64,000 nt of DNA from Acanthochromis polyacanthus. Its lineage: Eukaryota; Chordata; Actinopteri; Pomacentridae. A program made the position numbers and the translations under genes. The notes under the pieces are model-generated. The model searched no databases. It worked only from the letters and a program-made list of their open reading frames with translations, and had not been told where the DNA came from. This document shows positions 40,506 to 53,589 of this stretch, piece after piece. The DNA is taken from assembly GCF_021347895.1 (NCBI RefSeq), contig NC_067117.1, positions 14,417,858 through 14,481,857 of the forward strand, given 5' to 3'. Every line of letters starts with the position of its first letter. Within the stretch, counting starts at the first letter, position 1.

Positions 40506-43165
40506 GCAGTCCAAAATAAAAATCAAATCTGCTCCATTCAGATTAAGTTCTGTTCGTGCAGTCTGTCAAGCAAAGATTACTGAACTGGCAAATCGTTAAT
40601 GTAAGCACGGGGGTCTTCAGTGTTAATTTCATGTACTGGCGGTTTGGCTTAATTAAAAATGAAGTGAAGTTCAATAAAACTAAATGGAATTAATAGTGTT
40701 GATGGTGCAGCTTTATCTGTCACAGTAGAATGTGCTATGGCAGTGCTTATTGTTATTATTAAGCTCGGAAAATGGTTAATACTGTGCAAAATAAAGCTTT
40801 AACATTTCATTTCAGGTTGTGATTTGTGGTTGGATGATACGTTACAGTAAATATTTGAAAAATCCATCATAAATGTCTTGGATTTTGTCTAAGATGAAAT
40901 GGACATGATCAACTGATTTTACCTGACAATTCAAAGAAGTCTCATTTGCTTTTTACCACGTATAGCTCGTTAATCCACTTGTCTCATTCCTGATAAGCCT
41001 GTAAACAGACACACATCCAGTAGTGGATCCATCTCAAGACTCTCTGATTTGACTTTTATTTTCTTGCCAGCAGTGAAAGACATCAAAGTGTGCATAAGTC
41101 TGTGTTTTCTTTCATCGGCTTATCCCAGATCGGGCCTTCGACATCTGTGTGTCAAAGTGAATGTTTTAATTTGCAGCTATTCAGCCTGCACATTCAGCTG
41201 TATATGATTCAGCCAGATGAGATTAGGATTCTCACCAGACCCTATAGAAGAAATGTTAAGCCCAGTGAGGGAGCTTCCGCGAGCTGTGCTGTGTATAAAC
41301 CGCTGTCAGATCCTAAACATCTGGCGTTACATTTTCAGGAATAAAACAAGGTTAGAGATGCACATATTAGGAAGCAAAAAGCAGGAATATTCTTGTGTGA
41401 ACAGGTCGAAAAAAATACATGTTGTCATTTTCTTCCACCTACAGCTTTGTCTGATTTGAAAGGAGAAGTCAGAGTGCTGCCTCCTTTTCTTCCTGATGTT
41501 TCTGGAAAAGACACATCTTAGCTATTCCCATTTAAATAACCTCTGAATCAAGTCCATGAGACAGGTCATTAGAGCTGATATGATGGTGATCCAGGCTGTG
41601 TGCTAACTTGTATCCACTGATGAGTTTTAAAAATAGCAAATGCATTTTCCAAATCCAGCAGATGTTTTATTCTGTGTGGGCATATTAAATTCAAATCGTG
41701 CAAACTGTGTGGTGTGTGAGTAGCTGTCATATCCTGATTTCTGGATAAATAATGTAGAAGTGGTCTTGTTGGTGTAGAAGAAAGTTTCATTATTAAACAG
41801 GCCAGACATCCATACTTGTGTAAGATTTTAAAAAGTCATATTCCTGTGTGTGCTTATGCAGCATCAATATCCACAGTGGGGAAGTGAATATATTATTCAC
41901 TCAAGTATTAAATACACAACCAGTTATGTAACAGTGGTGTATACTTTAGTGACAGACACACAGCAGACTGATGTTTCCTGTGATTTGCTGTAACCACACT
42001 ATTCTGTCTTTCCTGCTGTCTCCGAAAGACTAATACAAACACCAGAGGCCATAAAACAGCACTTTGTTACCACTCTCGGAGCAATATCAATGCCTAGTAA
42101 TGATTTTCATTGTAAATTCACTATCTCCGTCTCACCGTGCCCATGGCCCAATATAGTAGTCCATATTCGCAGGGACCTGTGCCACCTACCTTCAGCCTCT
42201 GTTCACATGTTAATGAGTCTCTATGTGAACTTAAAGGCCTTGTGTAATCAGTCTGCATGTGAATTAGCACACTCCAATCAGGACCAACGCTAAAGCATAC
42301 ATCAAGCTAAAAGGTCGCTGTTGCTACGTGAGTCACCGGCTCACTCAATTTCCATGACGACAGGGGAAGATGACATTCACCATCTATCAGCATACAGTAT
42401 CTGTTGCACACAGGAACTCTGAGGTATTGTCCCTCATATTCATAGGAGCGCCTTACATCGAGCCTTCTGAAGGGGTAATTTGTTGATATGTGGGAGTCAT
42501 ACTGTGCTGCTGTTTGTCAAGTTGAGGACCACTGCTAGGCAACATTTATCTGCAGCACTTTACAAATTTCAATACACTCGACCATAAATATAACATTTAA
42601 ATATACACAATATTGTTAATGACGCAGAGGCACCAAATCATAGTCATATCTGGAACACAAATGGCCTGAATTGAATGCGATAAACCATTTTACAGCGTCC
42701 ATTAAATCATGACCTTGTTATTGCAGTTACACGCACCAGATTTACACATTTATAAACATCAAGCCAATTGCAATATGAATGGAACTTACACATAGGGAAA
42801 AAGCTATCAGCCATAGCACCTTGACCTATAATAAGAAAGCCTATCAGAATTAAACAATAAAAGGCATTGGACATTTACGATGCATTTAAAGGACAGGCGC
42901 ACATTTTTTTTCAGTCTTTCTTCAAACAATACAAAAGTTCATATTGACATTGAAAGATTAGCTTAACTGATCAATGAGTTCATACTGCAACTGGATTTTG
43001 TCCACTTTGTGAGCACTATGGACAATTACAGCAACAACTGATCCTTTCAGTGTATACAGTATATATGGGTGTGGCATTTTTTCAGGGTACTTAAAATGTG
43101 GGTCTATTATTTAGAGAAAAACTTCTGACTTGGCACTGTAGTCCACCATTCAAGCTGCTCAGTGT
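40506..43165. other. Intergenic / 3' flank of gpr62
   Basis: No exon recognised. The last few hundred bases before 43,166 should include the receptor's 3' UTR. Frames near 41,090-41,460 overlap each other without coding character. Confidence 0.5.
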
Positions 43166-44455
43166 CTAAGCATGCTCCTCAGGTATTTGTCCAGGGATTT
43201 TAACTCCTCTGTCTGTGTTTCTGGGACTGGCATTGGCACAGTTGGAGTGAGTCTCAGCTGCGCTATTGGTTCTCTGAATGAACTGGAGAAAGTTTTCCTG
43301 AAGTGAGCCCTCTTGGCTGGATGCCCCAAACTCCACAGGCTGGGTTAAGCAGCAACGCCGAAACTTCACCAGCTCCTCTCTAATCTGTCTGTTCAACAGG
43401 CCGTAGAAGAAGGGATTAACTGCAAAAGAGGAGTAGGCCAGCCAGGTGACTGCCTCCTCTAAGTCCCCAGGGCTCTGCATGGAGCCAGTCAAGGACATCT
43501 GCAGGTGGAAGATGAAGTAGGGCAACCAACACACCAAGAACTGGCCCACGATGAATACCAAAGTAAGTGCAGCCTTGCCTCCGCTGAAGGCCCTCTCGGG
43601 AGATAGTCTCTGAGGCAGAGTGCGCGTGGTGGTGATCATGGTGGTCTGACTGTTGATGGAGTCTGAGCGATCCTTGGCGGGGCTAGAGTTGGCCCATGTC
43701 GGCACCGCAGGGACTTGCTGCAGGGCTGCAGAGCGAGCCACCTTGTACACAGCACAGTAAACAGCAAAAATAACCGCCGCAGGAGCCAGGAAGCAAACCA
43801 CACTAAAGAGCACAGCAAATACTCTTCTCAGGCGACTGTGACTCGCATGAAGAGAGCAATGAGCTGCTGCAATAGAGCTCTGATGTCCATAAGCCGGCCA
43901 CCCAAACAGCGTGACCAAAGCTAAAAGGAGCGACTTAACCCAGATTAGGAGCATGACACCAATAGCAAGGTTGATGGTCATCTTGACTTCATAACGCATC
44001 GGGTGCACGATATAGAAATAGCGCTCCACACTGATGGCAGTGATGGTGAGAATGGACAGACAGATGAGGAAAACATTAAGGAAGATGTAAACCTGGCACT
44101 CCAAAACAGTAAACACCACGGTGCCAAAGAACGGTGAGCTGGAAATGATACCCAAAGGCATGAGGAGGATGGCACACAGCAGGTCCACTGCACAGAGGTG
44201 GCACACAAATGCAAACCTCTTGAGGTGAGGAGCACGAGCGATGGCCACCATCACACCGGTGTTGGCCAGCAAAGCAATGAGGTTAAGGGTCACCATGCAG
44301 AACAAGCCAAAAAGGTCTTTGATCTGTGACTGGGAGCTCGTGACGACGCCCACATCAGCAGGAACCGTAGGATTGGTCTCCCACAGGGCTGTGGTAAGAT
44401 TTGGAGTTGAAGGATTTGGCACAGCGGCTACCATGGGACCGGACTTGTCAGCCAT
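43166..44455 (-). CDS. gpr62: Orphan class A GPCR, GPR61/GPR62 family
   Basis: Seven-transmembrane orphan receptor of the biogenic-amine-like branch; mammalian GPR61 and GPR62 are constitutively active. Single exon, 429 residues. Seen: N-glycosylation site N19 (NLT); TM1 N65; TM2 D91; cysteines C120 and C200 for the loop disulfide; ERY at 144-146 in place of DRY; FxxCWLP in TM6 (309-312); NPFFY in TM7 (347-351); and a CC pair (368-369) for palmitoylation. The C-tail contains EGSLQENFLQF and KIPGQIPEE, which resemble GPR61, while the adjacent parp3 and nearby grm2 match the mammalian GPR62 location. The ATG is the first after an in-frame TGA two codons upstream. The symbol rests on synteny; gpr61-like is the alternative name. 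Confidence 0.85.
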   Translation of the reverse strand: MADKSGPMVAAVPNPSTPNLTTALWETNPTVPADVGVVTSSQSQIKDLFGLFCMVTLNLIALLANTGVMVAIARAPHLKRFAFVCHLCAVDLLCAILLMPLGIISSSPFFGTVVFTVLECQVYIFLNVFLICLSILTITAISVERYFYIVHPMRYEVKMTINLAIGVMLLIWVKSLLLALVTLFGWPAYGHQSSIAAAHCSLHASHSRLRRVFAVLFSVVCFLAPAAVIFAVYCAVYKVARSAALQQVPAVPTWANSSPAKDRSDSINSQTTMITTTRTLPQRLSPERAFSGGKAALTLVFIVGQFLVCWLPYFIFHLQMSLTGSMQSPGDLEEAVTWLAYSSFAVNPFFYGLLNRQIREELVKFRRCCLTQPVEFGASSQEGSLQENFLQFIQRTNSAAETHSNCANASPRNTDRGVKIPGQIPEEHA

Positions 44456-44510
44456 TATTCATTTCCAACGTCCTCCATTTGTACGTCCGATGTTTCCATA
44501 TGTGGATGTC
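44456..44510 (-). other. gpr62 5' UTR, candidate acceptor at 44,511-44,512
   Basis: Upstream of the ATG the minus strand reads 'ccgtctcaacacag|GACATCC', a usable acceptor. It could join to a non-coding exon whose donor ATGG|gtaagt is at 45,633/45,632. Inference from splice motifs only. Confidence 0.4.
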
Positions 44511-44512
44511 CT

Positions 44513-47500
44513 GTGTTGAGACGGAAAATATCTTAGAAATCATCTCCTATAAAATTTATAGGGCAGTTCAGACATTTTAAGTACATTTATGCAGCCACTA
44601 AAAAGCAATATTTTTTCAACCTCTATATTGTCACCTCTGCCCATATAAGAATGTAAGAATATTTGAATCTAGATGAGAGCTCTGCTTACTGAACCCACAA
44701 GAACCCACGATGACACCAGTGTAACAAGCACTTTGAGTGCTCCAGTCTATGTGGTCCGCTTGGTCTGTGGTATATCCCACGTAATTTTCCTTTAAGGAAA
44801 AATGGGTCTGGGTTCTTATGGGTTAACCTTATCTTGTTTAATTGATAAACATGGCATATTTAAATTTCCACTGACTATTGATTTGTAGTTGTTAACATGC
44901 AAACTGTTGCTTTTAGTGCATGTTTGAGGTGTAAACAGATGCATTTATGGGTAAATTGGGAACTGTTTACAGCAAAACACAGCAAAGTGTGGTCTTGCTT
45001 GTTTACACAAGTAAACAAGTATTGCTTAGAAATTAATATAGTTATTAAAACACTTATTCATCAGTATGAATCCCCACTGAGGGCCAATCTACACTGTTAG
45101 TACAGATAAGAGTTGTCCATTCTGAGCCCATTGGTACCAGTAATATTTGTGACTCGTTTTCTGGACTTCATTACAAAAAAGAAAATCAGTGATGAAGTAG
45201 CCAAACAAACTGATAGATTAATGCTTCTAGAAACAGTCAAAAGACAATTTGTGACTAAATTAAAGATCATGTGCATGTGAGTTTTTGCCAGACAAATGGA
45301 CAAAATGCATTGTCAAATTATAAACTCATTGAAATGAGAGAAATGGAAGTCTTTCCCTTCTCTTAACAAATTAAAGAATCCATCTGTTGCATGAAGATTT
45401 TTACCACTTTGCTGTAGAAAACAAATGTGCACATTTCTGCTACAATAATGTCTATATAGAAAAGCCTGACACTGATGGATGCATTGCTGCACTTTGAAAA
45501 GAAACAAAATCTTATATCTGTGTCAAAACATTGATTCACTGCAAATTGGCAGTAAAATTTCATCTGGATTTTCATGACGACATATAAAATATACAGCATT
45601 AAGAAAAGCACATTATGCACTAAACTACTTACCCATGATCCACTGTTTGTGTGGTAGTTCAAACCCAACAGGTTAACCAGGTGTCTGAGCTGACACACCT
45701 CCTGCTGAAGTCCCACATGCTGCTTACACAGACCAAAGCAGAGATAGTCCAGCTTTATTTCTGACGTAATACAATCAGTCCTCCAGCTGAAAATGCAAGT
45801 TATTTAGAAGAGTTAATTCAGTGTCTGAGGTTTGGTTCTCCTGCAGAAAGGCCTGAGAGGTCCAAAGTTCTCACACATGCATATTCCCAATTAAAAACGC
45901 ACTGATCAGTGATTCCATGATGGTTTTAGATGGTAAATGATGCCTCTTCTCACCCCTCCTCCAGTAACACCCTCACTCCTGTCCTGTGCTGTGTATGGCA
46001 GTGACTGTCACACATTGTATTGTGTGATTGTGTGTGCTGGTGGGTTTTTTTGCTCTTTCAGATGGACACACACTCCACTGTCCCTCTTCAGAGCTCAGCC
46101 CTCCCTGGGTCCTAATTACCACCAGTTTAAAGAAGAAACTGACACTTCACCTCCCTCAGCCTAATCTGTGTCTTTGTATAAGCCATTGTAGTGAAAAAAT
46201 AAAACCCACTACAAAAAAGCATTTACAAAATATATTTAATTTTACTTATGTATTTTTAATACATGCAACAGTGGTTACTGTTTTCTTTTGACACTCTTTT
46301 ACACATTCCCATGCTTTTCTGAGCTCATGAGTACAAAAAGGAGCCAATGACTAAATCAATAACACACCACATGACTGCTTTCCCTGTTAAATATGTCTCT
46401 TGTCATCTAGCCCCAAAATTAAACCAGTATGTTTGAGTACCAGAGCCAGTTGTGTTAGAATTGCATAGGAGCGGACAACATTAATATTACTTTCTCAAAA
46501 TCAGGTAAGTTTCTGAGCAACCTGACAATTTATTATTATTATTTTTTGGAAGATTCTAGCATGATAAGGTGAGCAGCTCTTCTTATTTTTATTTGACTTT
46601 TCTATTAAGTATCAAACTGTCATAAAATCACACATAGAATACATAAATCACGTACTCTGAGAGACGTTTAGACAATCAATTCTTGTACGAGCCACTTATC
46701 GTCAGAAGACGTCGAGTAAATGCAGATTCAGAGGATTTGTTTCAGGAGCCACAGACAAATTTGTTTTAGGACTGTAGAACATGTATTTGCATGGCTGAGG
46801 TCAACCATTTGATTTCAATGTTCTGCATAGAAATATAACCTTTTTTTTCTACATGTTGTGTATTACTGTCAGGTAAATCAGCTATCAATTTAGCAAATGT
46901 CATCCAGCAGGATAAAAAAATTAAATATTTCTTATGTTAAGTACAATAAGGGTGAACAACGGCTGATAGGTATAATACTGAAAAATACCACAAAAAGCAA
47001 GTATGCAACACTAAAAAGCCTTCAAAAGCAAAAGGAAAGACATTACAACAAGCTGCAGGGGAAATTTAGTTTATTAAGTAATCATGGGTTCAAGTAATGT
47101 CATAGTGCAAATATGCTGAGGCAGTTTCACTTCAAAGGAACTTGCTCATTACTGACACCACATGGCTACATTTCAGATGGAGCTGGAAGGCCTACTCTGC
47201 AAGACAAAGCTATTCATGACTTATACAGTGTTTTACTCAAAAGGACTGTCAGTTTTTCTGAACAGGTCAAGAAAATACTAGAGTTGTAACAGTTCTTGAA
47301 CATTAACCACGACTTCAGTTGTCATGTATGTGCATAGGATACATGTTTTACTTCTACCATGTGATAGTATTATATTTAAAATGATTATATAACTGCAAAG
47401 GCATGCGGCAACCCTCACTAAATATCCATATCTTCTTTCTGATAGACAGCACTATCTTTTTCAAAACCACAAGGATTAAACAAAAGCTATGTTTAAAAAG

Positions 47501-47908
47501 CAAGTTACTGAAACCAGAAGGGAGATCCCAAAATAAAAAGAAAAGGTGCAGTATGCAATTTAAAAGCAAAAGTGTGCAAATACAATGCCTTTAGGATATT
47601 TATAAATCAGCAGCAGCTAGTGCAAACTACCATTTAATCATGGTAAAGGTAATAGTCACGGCAGCTTGTTAGTATATGTGAAAGAAGAAGTGCAGTCAAT
47701 CACAAATGTAATAAGCATAAGGCACAGAAAAGAATTAGTCATTTATGCATCTTTGTAGAAACATCTACACATTCATTGTAATAATAAAGACAGTAGCCAT
47801 TTTAGATAAGAAAACAGCATATCCAAGCATAGTAGGAAGCCCATTACAAAGAAGCAAAGAGGAACTTTTTGCTTTCAAAGGACCTGCTTCTATCTTTGAT
47901 TTGGATGA
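44513..47908. other. Intergenic between parp3 and gpr62
   Basis: Contains the putative gpr62 upstream exon (ending at 45,633) and, at the right, the parp3 3' UTR with a candidate polyadenylation signal at 47,070-47,075 (TTTATT on the plus strand). No other gene is recognisable. Confidence 0.5.
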
Positions 47909-50900
47909 TCAAATCATGTGCAGCTCCAGCAGGTAGCGAATGCGACACTGGCTCTCTTTGTAGATCAGATATTCACTGTTTCCAAAGTAGCTGTCTGAAA
48001 ACTGGGGCTGCTGTATGGGCTTACCCTGAGGCACAGCAACCTTTTTTCCCTCCAGGGTGATGAAGACATCCTTGGAGGGATCTGAAAACAAAGAAATGAC
48101 CAACTTTAACAAACAAAATACACACAGGTTCGTTCTCAAATGCTTTTTCAAAAAAAAAAATCTAAAACTAATAATAAAATAGGTCAAGTAGAGCCTTATT
48201 GAACTAATAACATAATTTTGAATGTCAACTGCAGGTTTCTTTTTCTGGATTTGTCCTGCGTTTACATTAGAAACTAAACTTCATTCAAACTGCCAGAGAT
48301 TTTAGACACAAGAGATGCGTGTTTAAAACATTATACTTATAGTGAACTAGAGAGCAAAATACTACCGGATGAATAAAGATATGAACTTATGAAGCAATGT
48401 ACCTGGTTCCACAGAGCCTCGTGCCACCACACTATCATAGCCTGCAGGAGCCTTCCTCAAAGAACTGTTGTCTCTGGTAATGGTATGCTCTTTGCCCAGG
48501 GCTACTTCATTCAGAAACATCACTCCAGTATTCTTACAAGTGTGCACTAAAAATGCAAACCAAAAAGTGCGATTCAAATCCAATATCATGATTATGACTG
48601 CAATAAATGTCTGTATTATATACATATATATATATTTAATCCTTATCCAAAAAGCCTTACCGTAACCTGCAGATTTGCAGTTTTCGGATGCAAAATAGAT
48701 ACCGCGACCAACACGGCCTCCTGAATGAGGCATTATCCTCAGACCGCTCTTCAGGATAGCAGCCACCACTGCTATGTTTGTACCATGCCACAACAGACGG
48801 CGATTTCCCAGATCATCGTTCTCGCTAAAGCGCCTTCCCTGCAATGTGTAATGTGTGTTAGGTTCAAAGACTCTGGTCTCCTGTATTAAATTTATCAAAA
48901 GTAGCTGCCTACCTCTGTGTCTCGATCAACTTCCCAAACGTTGACAATTTTCGGTTTACGATAGTCATCTGCAGTCGCTTTCAGGTATTGTTCTATGATC
49001 TTTAAATGTAAAAACAGAAGAAAGAAAAAAATTAGACAAATAAAAGCAAATACTGGTACAGAGAGTAGAAGATGCACGGGAGATCTGAGGTCAGTTATAG
49101 CAACGCAAGTGCTTTGTATTCACCTTATCACTTAAGACACAGTACCTTGAATGTTTTGGTGCTCTTATCCACTAGACTGAGCCTGCATTTGAGAGAAGTG
49201 TAGTCTTGGTCAATAGAATGAGGAACCGTCTCTATCATCTCTTCCTGAGCCTTCTCAGTTTCTGACTTCAGAGTCTGGGCAAGTTCAATGTCAGCCAGCA
49301 CCTTTACAAAACATATGAAAATTAAAACGGATTTAGGACTGAGAAAACATCACGGAGGGACAGTTACTTCCAGCTTGTCAGCAAAAACCGTACCATAAGC
49401 ATCTCTTTTTTCTGTTCAATAATCTCATTGGTGTCAATGGTTGGCGGTCTGTTCCTGCCAAAGTTGTGTGGGATTGTGGTGAAGAACTTTGACGAAAGTT
49501 CTTCCAGACGTCGTTTTCCGCCTTTTTGGGTCATAGCTGCTTCAATCTCCTCCAAAACTTCAAAGCCCTTTGCAATCTGCACCTTACTGAGCTTGCCCAA
49601 AGGCATCTTTTTGATGTCTGTACAATCAGCACACACAGAAAAACACAAATCACATCTAGATGATTATTGTATCTAAACGGCATCTTGAACTGTGTTTTTC
49701 TACAATCATTTTTTAAGGTGCAAACTGTTCTCAACTAGTTCTAAATACTACATAAACCACACAGCGACCACAACAAACAATCATAGGACATCTTCAAATG
49801 CTGAGATAAGAAGATGAATAAACGTAGACTTCACCCTTTGCTTGTAACAATGGTTAATCATTCACCTCACATTCTGCACTCTTATCTCTTTGGTTTCCTA
49901 AAATTCTGAAGCAATACTGAAAGCTGAAGAAAACACACAAAAGCTCCAAGATTATTTTTAAATCTGCACCCATTTTAACATAGTTTAACAGGCAGGTTAT
50001 ACTTACACAACAAGTATTTTATGCACACTGAGCTTTGAGAACTACACGAACCTGTTTGCACAAAAGGCTGGTTAACTGAGACACACCCACCTAAGTTCAT
50101 ACATTCCATGGCCTCCTTGAACATGTCATTGCTGAAAATGAGTGTGATGAGGTCCTGTGTGGCTTCATCAAGGGTGCAAGGCAGGACGTTTTTCGAAACT
50201 TTGACTGCCTTCCCATCAACAGTGTCCACCTGCAATGTCAAAGAGTACAGCAAAAGAGATTCTGCAATAATTAACAAAACACCATCAGTCTACACTGTCT
50301 CTAATACTATTTCTACAGTGGTATGTGTGATAAATAATGGGAATTATTAATTTATAGTGATGCTGTCTTATATCCAAGATGAACATTCACATTACCATGA
50401 CCTCAGCGTCCTGATCTCCATCCACCTCTATCAAGGTGTACTTCCCCGCATGAGACACAAAATCCGTCCGGTCGCTCCAGTTGTTCTTCGTCTTGTCCTT
50501 AAACTTTTTCTCAAAGTCCTTCACAGCGTTCTCAGCTTTATCGAACGGGTTAAGTTTGCTTTGCCCCACTTCCCCCTGAATTTACAATAGAGACGAAGCA
50601 ATTAGTGGCCATTTGGTTTATGCAGCAAAAGGAATAACACCAAAATAAGCCGTACGAGCCACCAAAAGTCCAAAGATTATCAAAATAATTTAATAAGCAT
50701 TAAGATTTTAACAGTACCGTTCATTAAAATAATATGTACATTTATTAGGATACCTTCAACACACAATTGCCATATTTATCTTAACACACAGCATGCAATA
50801 GGAATTTGCAGTGAACAATGATTAGTCAAGGCTGGTGCTTTCCAGTCATTTGAAACATACAATGAAAATACACAAACGTATGTATGAGGCGTGAAAATTA

Positions 50901-51374
50901 AACAGAAGTCAGAAAAGAGAAGTCTATTAATGGTCAAACTTACCACTCTACCCCATCTGTTCCATGAATAGTATTTGTTCTTTGCTTTAATGATTTGGAT
51001 GACATAAAATTTATTGTTATTATGTCCAATGTTTGTCTGATTGAGCATGCAGTCATAGTCCTCATATACCTGGCGGAGACAAAACAGAACATTGATCAAC
51101 ACCAGTTTTCTCTATATATATATTAAGTAATGTGCATGTATGATATACACAGTATTAAACCCAGTGGTGTACACTTTCCTACCTCTCCTCCAGAGGATGA
51201 CAGAGGACAGTGCTCATCCACCTTCCTCTTGCCTTTAACTTGTGGCCCTGCAGCCAGAAGGGCCTCTTTGGCAGAGGTGAAGGCATCTTTGGGCTTTGGT
51301 GTCTCAGGCGCCTCCTCTTTCACCTTCTTTCCTCCAGCCTTGGCAGCAGATGCGGCTCGTCTCTTGGGTGGCAT
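47909..51374 (-). CDS. parp3: Poly(ADP-ribose) polymerase 3, ten coding exons
   Basis: Nuclear mono-ADP-ribosyltransferase activated by DNA strand breaks, acting with APLF/Ku in end joining. In-frame exons (minus): 51,374-51,183; 51,069-50,944; 50,575-50,396; 50,229-50,091; 49,617-49,394; 49,301-49,146; 48,999-48,913; 48,838-48,661; 48,546-48,403; 48,081-47,909. Total 532 residues (human 533). Order: basic N-terminus (PPKRR, GGKKVK; likely nuclear targeting); WGR domain with WNRWGRV (WGR 103-105) and KTKNNW; regulatory helical domain with KKMPLGKLSK; ART domain with WHGTN (His386), GRGIYFAS (Tyr416) and NSEYLIY (Glu512), an intact H-Y-E triad. No zinc fingers or BRCT, as expected for PARP3. 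Most junctions have GTAAGT/GTAGG-like donors. First ATG in context aacATGc. The downstream neighbour is gpr62, as in human. Confidence 0.95.
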
Positions 51375-51390
51375 GTTGCAGACTGAGGAC

Positions 51391-51840
51391 CCTGCACACA
51401 AACTTGGTCATGTTGGTGTCTGGGCACGATGCCGGGGCAAGTTCAGACATGCCTGCACTGGTCGGGCAGCCCTCTGTGGCCGTTCATCCACAACAAATGG
51501 ATGAATTCCCCACAAATGTATTAGCGGGGAGTAATTACCAGCCAGCTTCCGTGTTATGTAAGAGGATAAACGTCATAATACAACAGTAGTTTTGTTGTTG
51601 TTTTGGAGCTAAGCAGCCACAGAGCCTCCGCCCTCCACTGTATATCCTGAAGACGACCTGTATGCCCAACAGATTAAAAACTTACCTCCGAGCAGAAAAA
51701 CGATTTTAACAGGAGACGTAAAGACTGGGCGTCTTCGTTGCTGAAGCAGAGGAGTGACTGCAGCTGTTAGACTGCGTGTTTTACGAAGTTAGATTCAGTT
51801 TACAACGAGGAAGAGGAGGAGCTCAGCGGTCCTTCCTTCT
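51391..51840 (-). promoter_or_regulatory. parp3 5' UTR intron, leader exon and promoter region
   Basis: The minus strand has acceptor 'tgtgtgcag' at 51,393-51,392, leaving 17 bases of UTR (51,391-51,375) before the ATG. A consensus donor GGAG|gtaagt lies at 51,686/51,685. This predicts a non-coding first exon ending at 51,686 and an intron of about 294 bp. Sequence at 51,600-51,860 is more GC-rich than the flanks, which fits a TATA-less promoter. No transcript evidence. Confidence 0.6.
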
Positions 51841-51859
51841 GCTGGAGTCCATGGAAACG

Positions 51860-53580
51860 CAGTGCTAGCTAACAGCTATACCGCCACCTAGCTAGCGTAC
51901 TGCGGTGTGACTTTGTGACTGTTTAAAGTGAAATAACAGGAATTGCACTGTGTTAAACAGGCCTCATAATCAGGTTAACTGATATTTCCATGCAATATAT
52001 GTATTTCTAAAAGGTTTAGTCACATATTTTTCTCCTATTCCGATTGTTACTCCGGCTACCTCCTGAAATATTTACGTCTGTGTTCATGATGGGTTCAATG
52101 ATGGGTAATGTTAAAACAATTTGCCAGCACAACATCAGATTCACATCTTCAACTTCAGCAATAAAAAAATGTGATATGGGCAAACAACCCCCCTGATTTT
52201 ATTCATTCATTCAGCCATTCTTTCATTTTGTATTTTACATGTCTCAGTTCATTTCTGCATTGTTTTGAAATTATCAGGACATTTGAGACTGGGGTCTCCA
52301 CTAAGCAAAATCAAACAGCTTCATGTCTTTGAATATAAGATAATTTTGTCAGTCATTAATGCTATTAAAATCATTAAGGTTACAGATATTTTCAGCTTTT
52401 TTTTTTTAATACAGCCTGCTGTACATATTGTATGTTACAGTTAATGTTGGGAAACTTTTAATAAATGAACCACAAAGGCCCCAAACGACTACTTTTATAG
52501 TACTGTTTGTAATAAACTAAGCTCTCTATATGGTAACACTTTACTTTTTCTTTTCCTCGCTAAATTCACAAAAATATCAGAGATGACTTCTTAGTAGTGT
52601 CATATACATTAAAATAAATGCACAACTAATTGCACATGTGTCTCCTTTGTGAGTCTAAAGTATACTTTTCGCCATTTAAAGGAAACACTCAACCTAATCA
52701 CAGTGTAATATTATTTATACACAAACTAGACAAGGACATCGTAGCATCTTGTAAGTATTAATATTACCAGATTTACTGTATTTCACTTTATTGCTGCAAG
52801 GAGAATCTTCAAAAACAAGAGCTGTGTGCAGCTTTACTGGCATCTTATTTAAAATTGGTAGGACTCAACGAGCAAAATTAAATAATTGTCACAAATTTGT
52901 CTAATGAGGGTAACCCTAATTCATGAGTTTACTAGGACTACTGCCATCAGCTGTGTCATGTCCAGATACACTGTAAAATTCATTAACTTCTCACATTTGT
53001 CCCCATGTTAGTAGATAATTAGTTTGTTATGGTGGGGCTCTTACTTTATCCTTAACACACAATTTGATACTCTTGTTCTTACAGTCACAGCGCGGGAATG
53101 TTGTAGTACATACTGTACCTGGTTAATATAAAAACAATAACTCAGTGGTGGCCAAGAAGCAGATCTAATAAAGTACGACAGAGCTACATTTGTCTGTCCG
53201 CTTCCTTCATATGCAAATACTCTATTTACGGAAAGCCCCAAGGCTGCCTTCATGTGTTGCTCATATCAAGATCAAATAATGTGGACACAAGATGGCAGTG
53301 TGAAATCACTGATACCGTACAGGTCCATTTTTCCAATGCATCAGCCTCAGTTATTCAGGGCCACTGACTGCTGTGTGTATTTCTAAGACAGCTTTGGTGG
53401 ATTTTATCCCATATCAGCAGATGATATTTGTGCTGGTAATTTTCATTTTAGAGACTGTTTGGTCTCGGCAGATGGTGTAGATTTAAGCTGTTAAATATTG
53501 GGCAGCACGGATTTCAGACCCCAACTGGATCCAAATTTAATCTGCACTAACATCATCATATATTTTGATGTCACAGAACT
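51860..53580. other. Intergenic between parp3 and grm2
   Basis: No gene seen. It includes copy A of a local duplication (52,710-52,893) whose partner is at 54,031-54,239. The mammalian neighbour RRP9 is not recognisable here. Confidence 0.55.
52710..52893. repeat. Direct duplication, copy A (of grm2 3' tail)
   Basis: About 150 bp (best from 52,744) align almost without gaps to 54,090-54,239 in the same direction. Shared strings include 'agatttact', 'agaatcttcaaaaacaag', 'ggcatct' and 'atttaaaattg'. Identity by eye is roughly three quarters to four fifths, so the duplication is not recent. Confidence 0.8.
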
Positions 53581-53589
53581 TGACTTCTG

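Noticed and set aside
51130..51504. 124-codon plus-strand frame
   Set aside because: Antisense of parp3 exon 1 and leader; no independent evidence.
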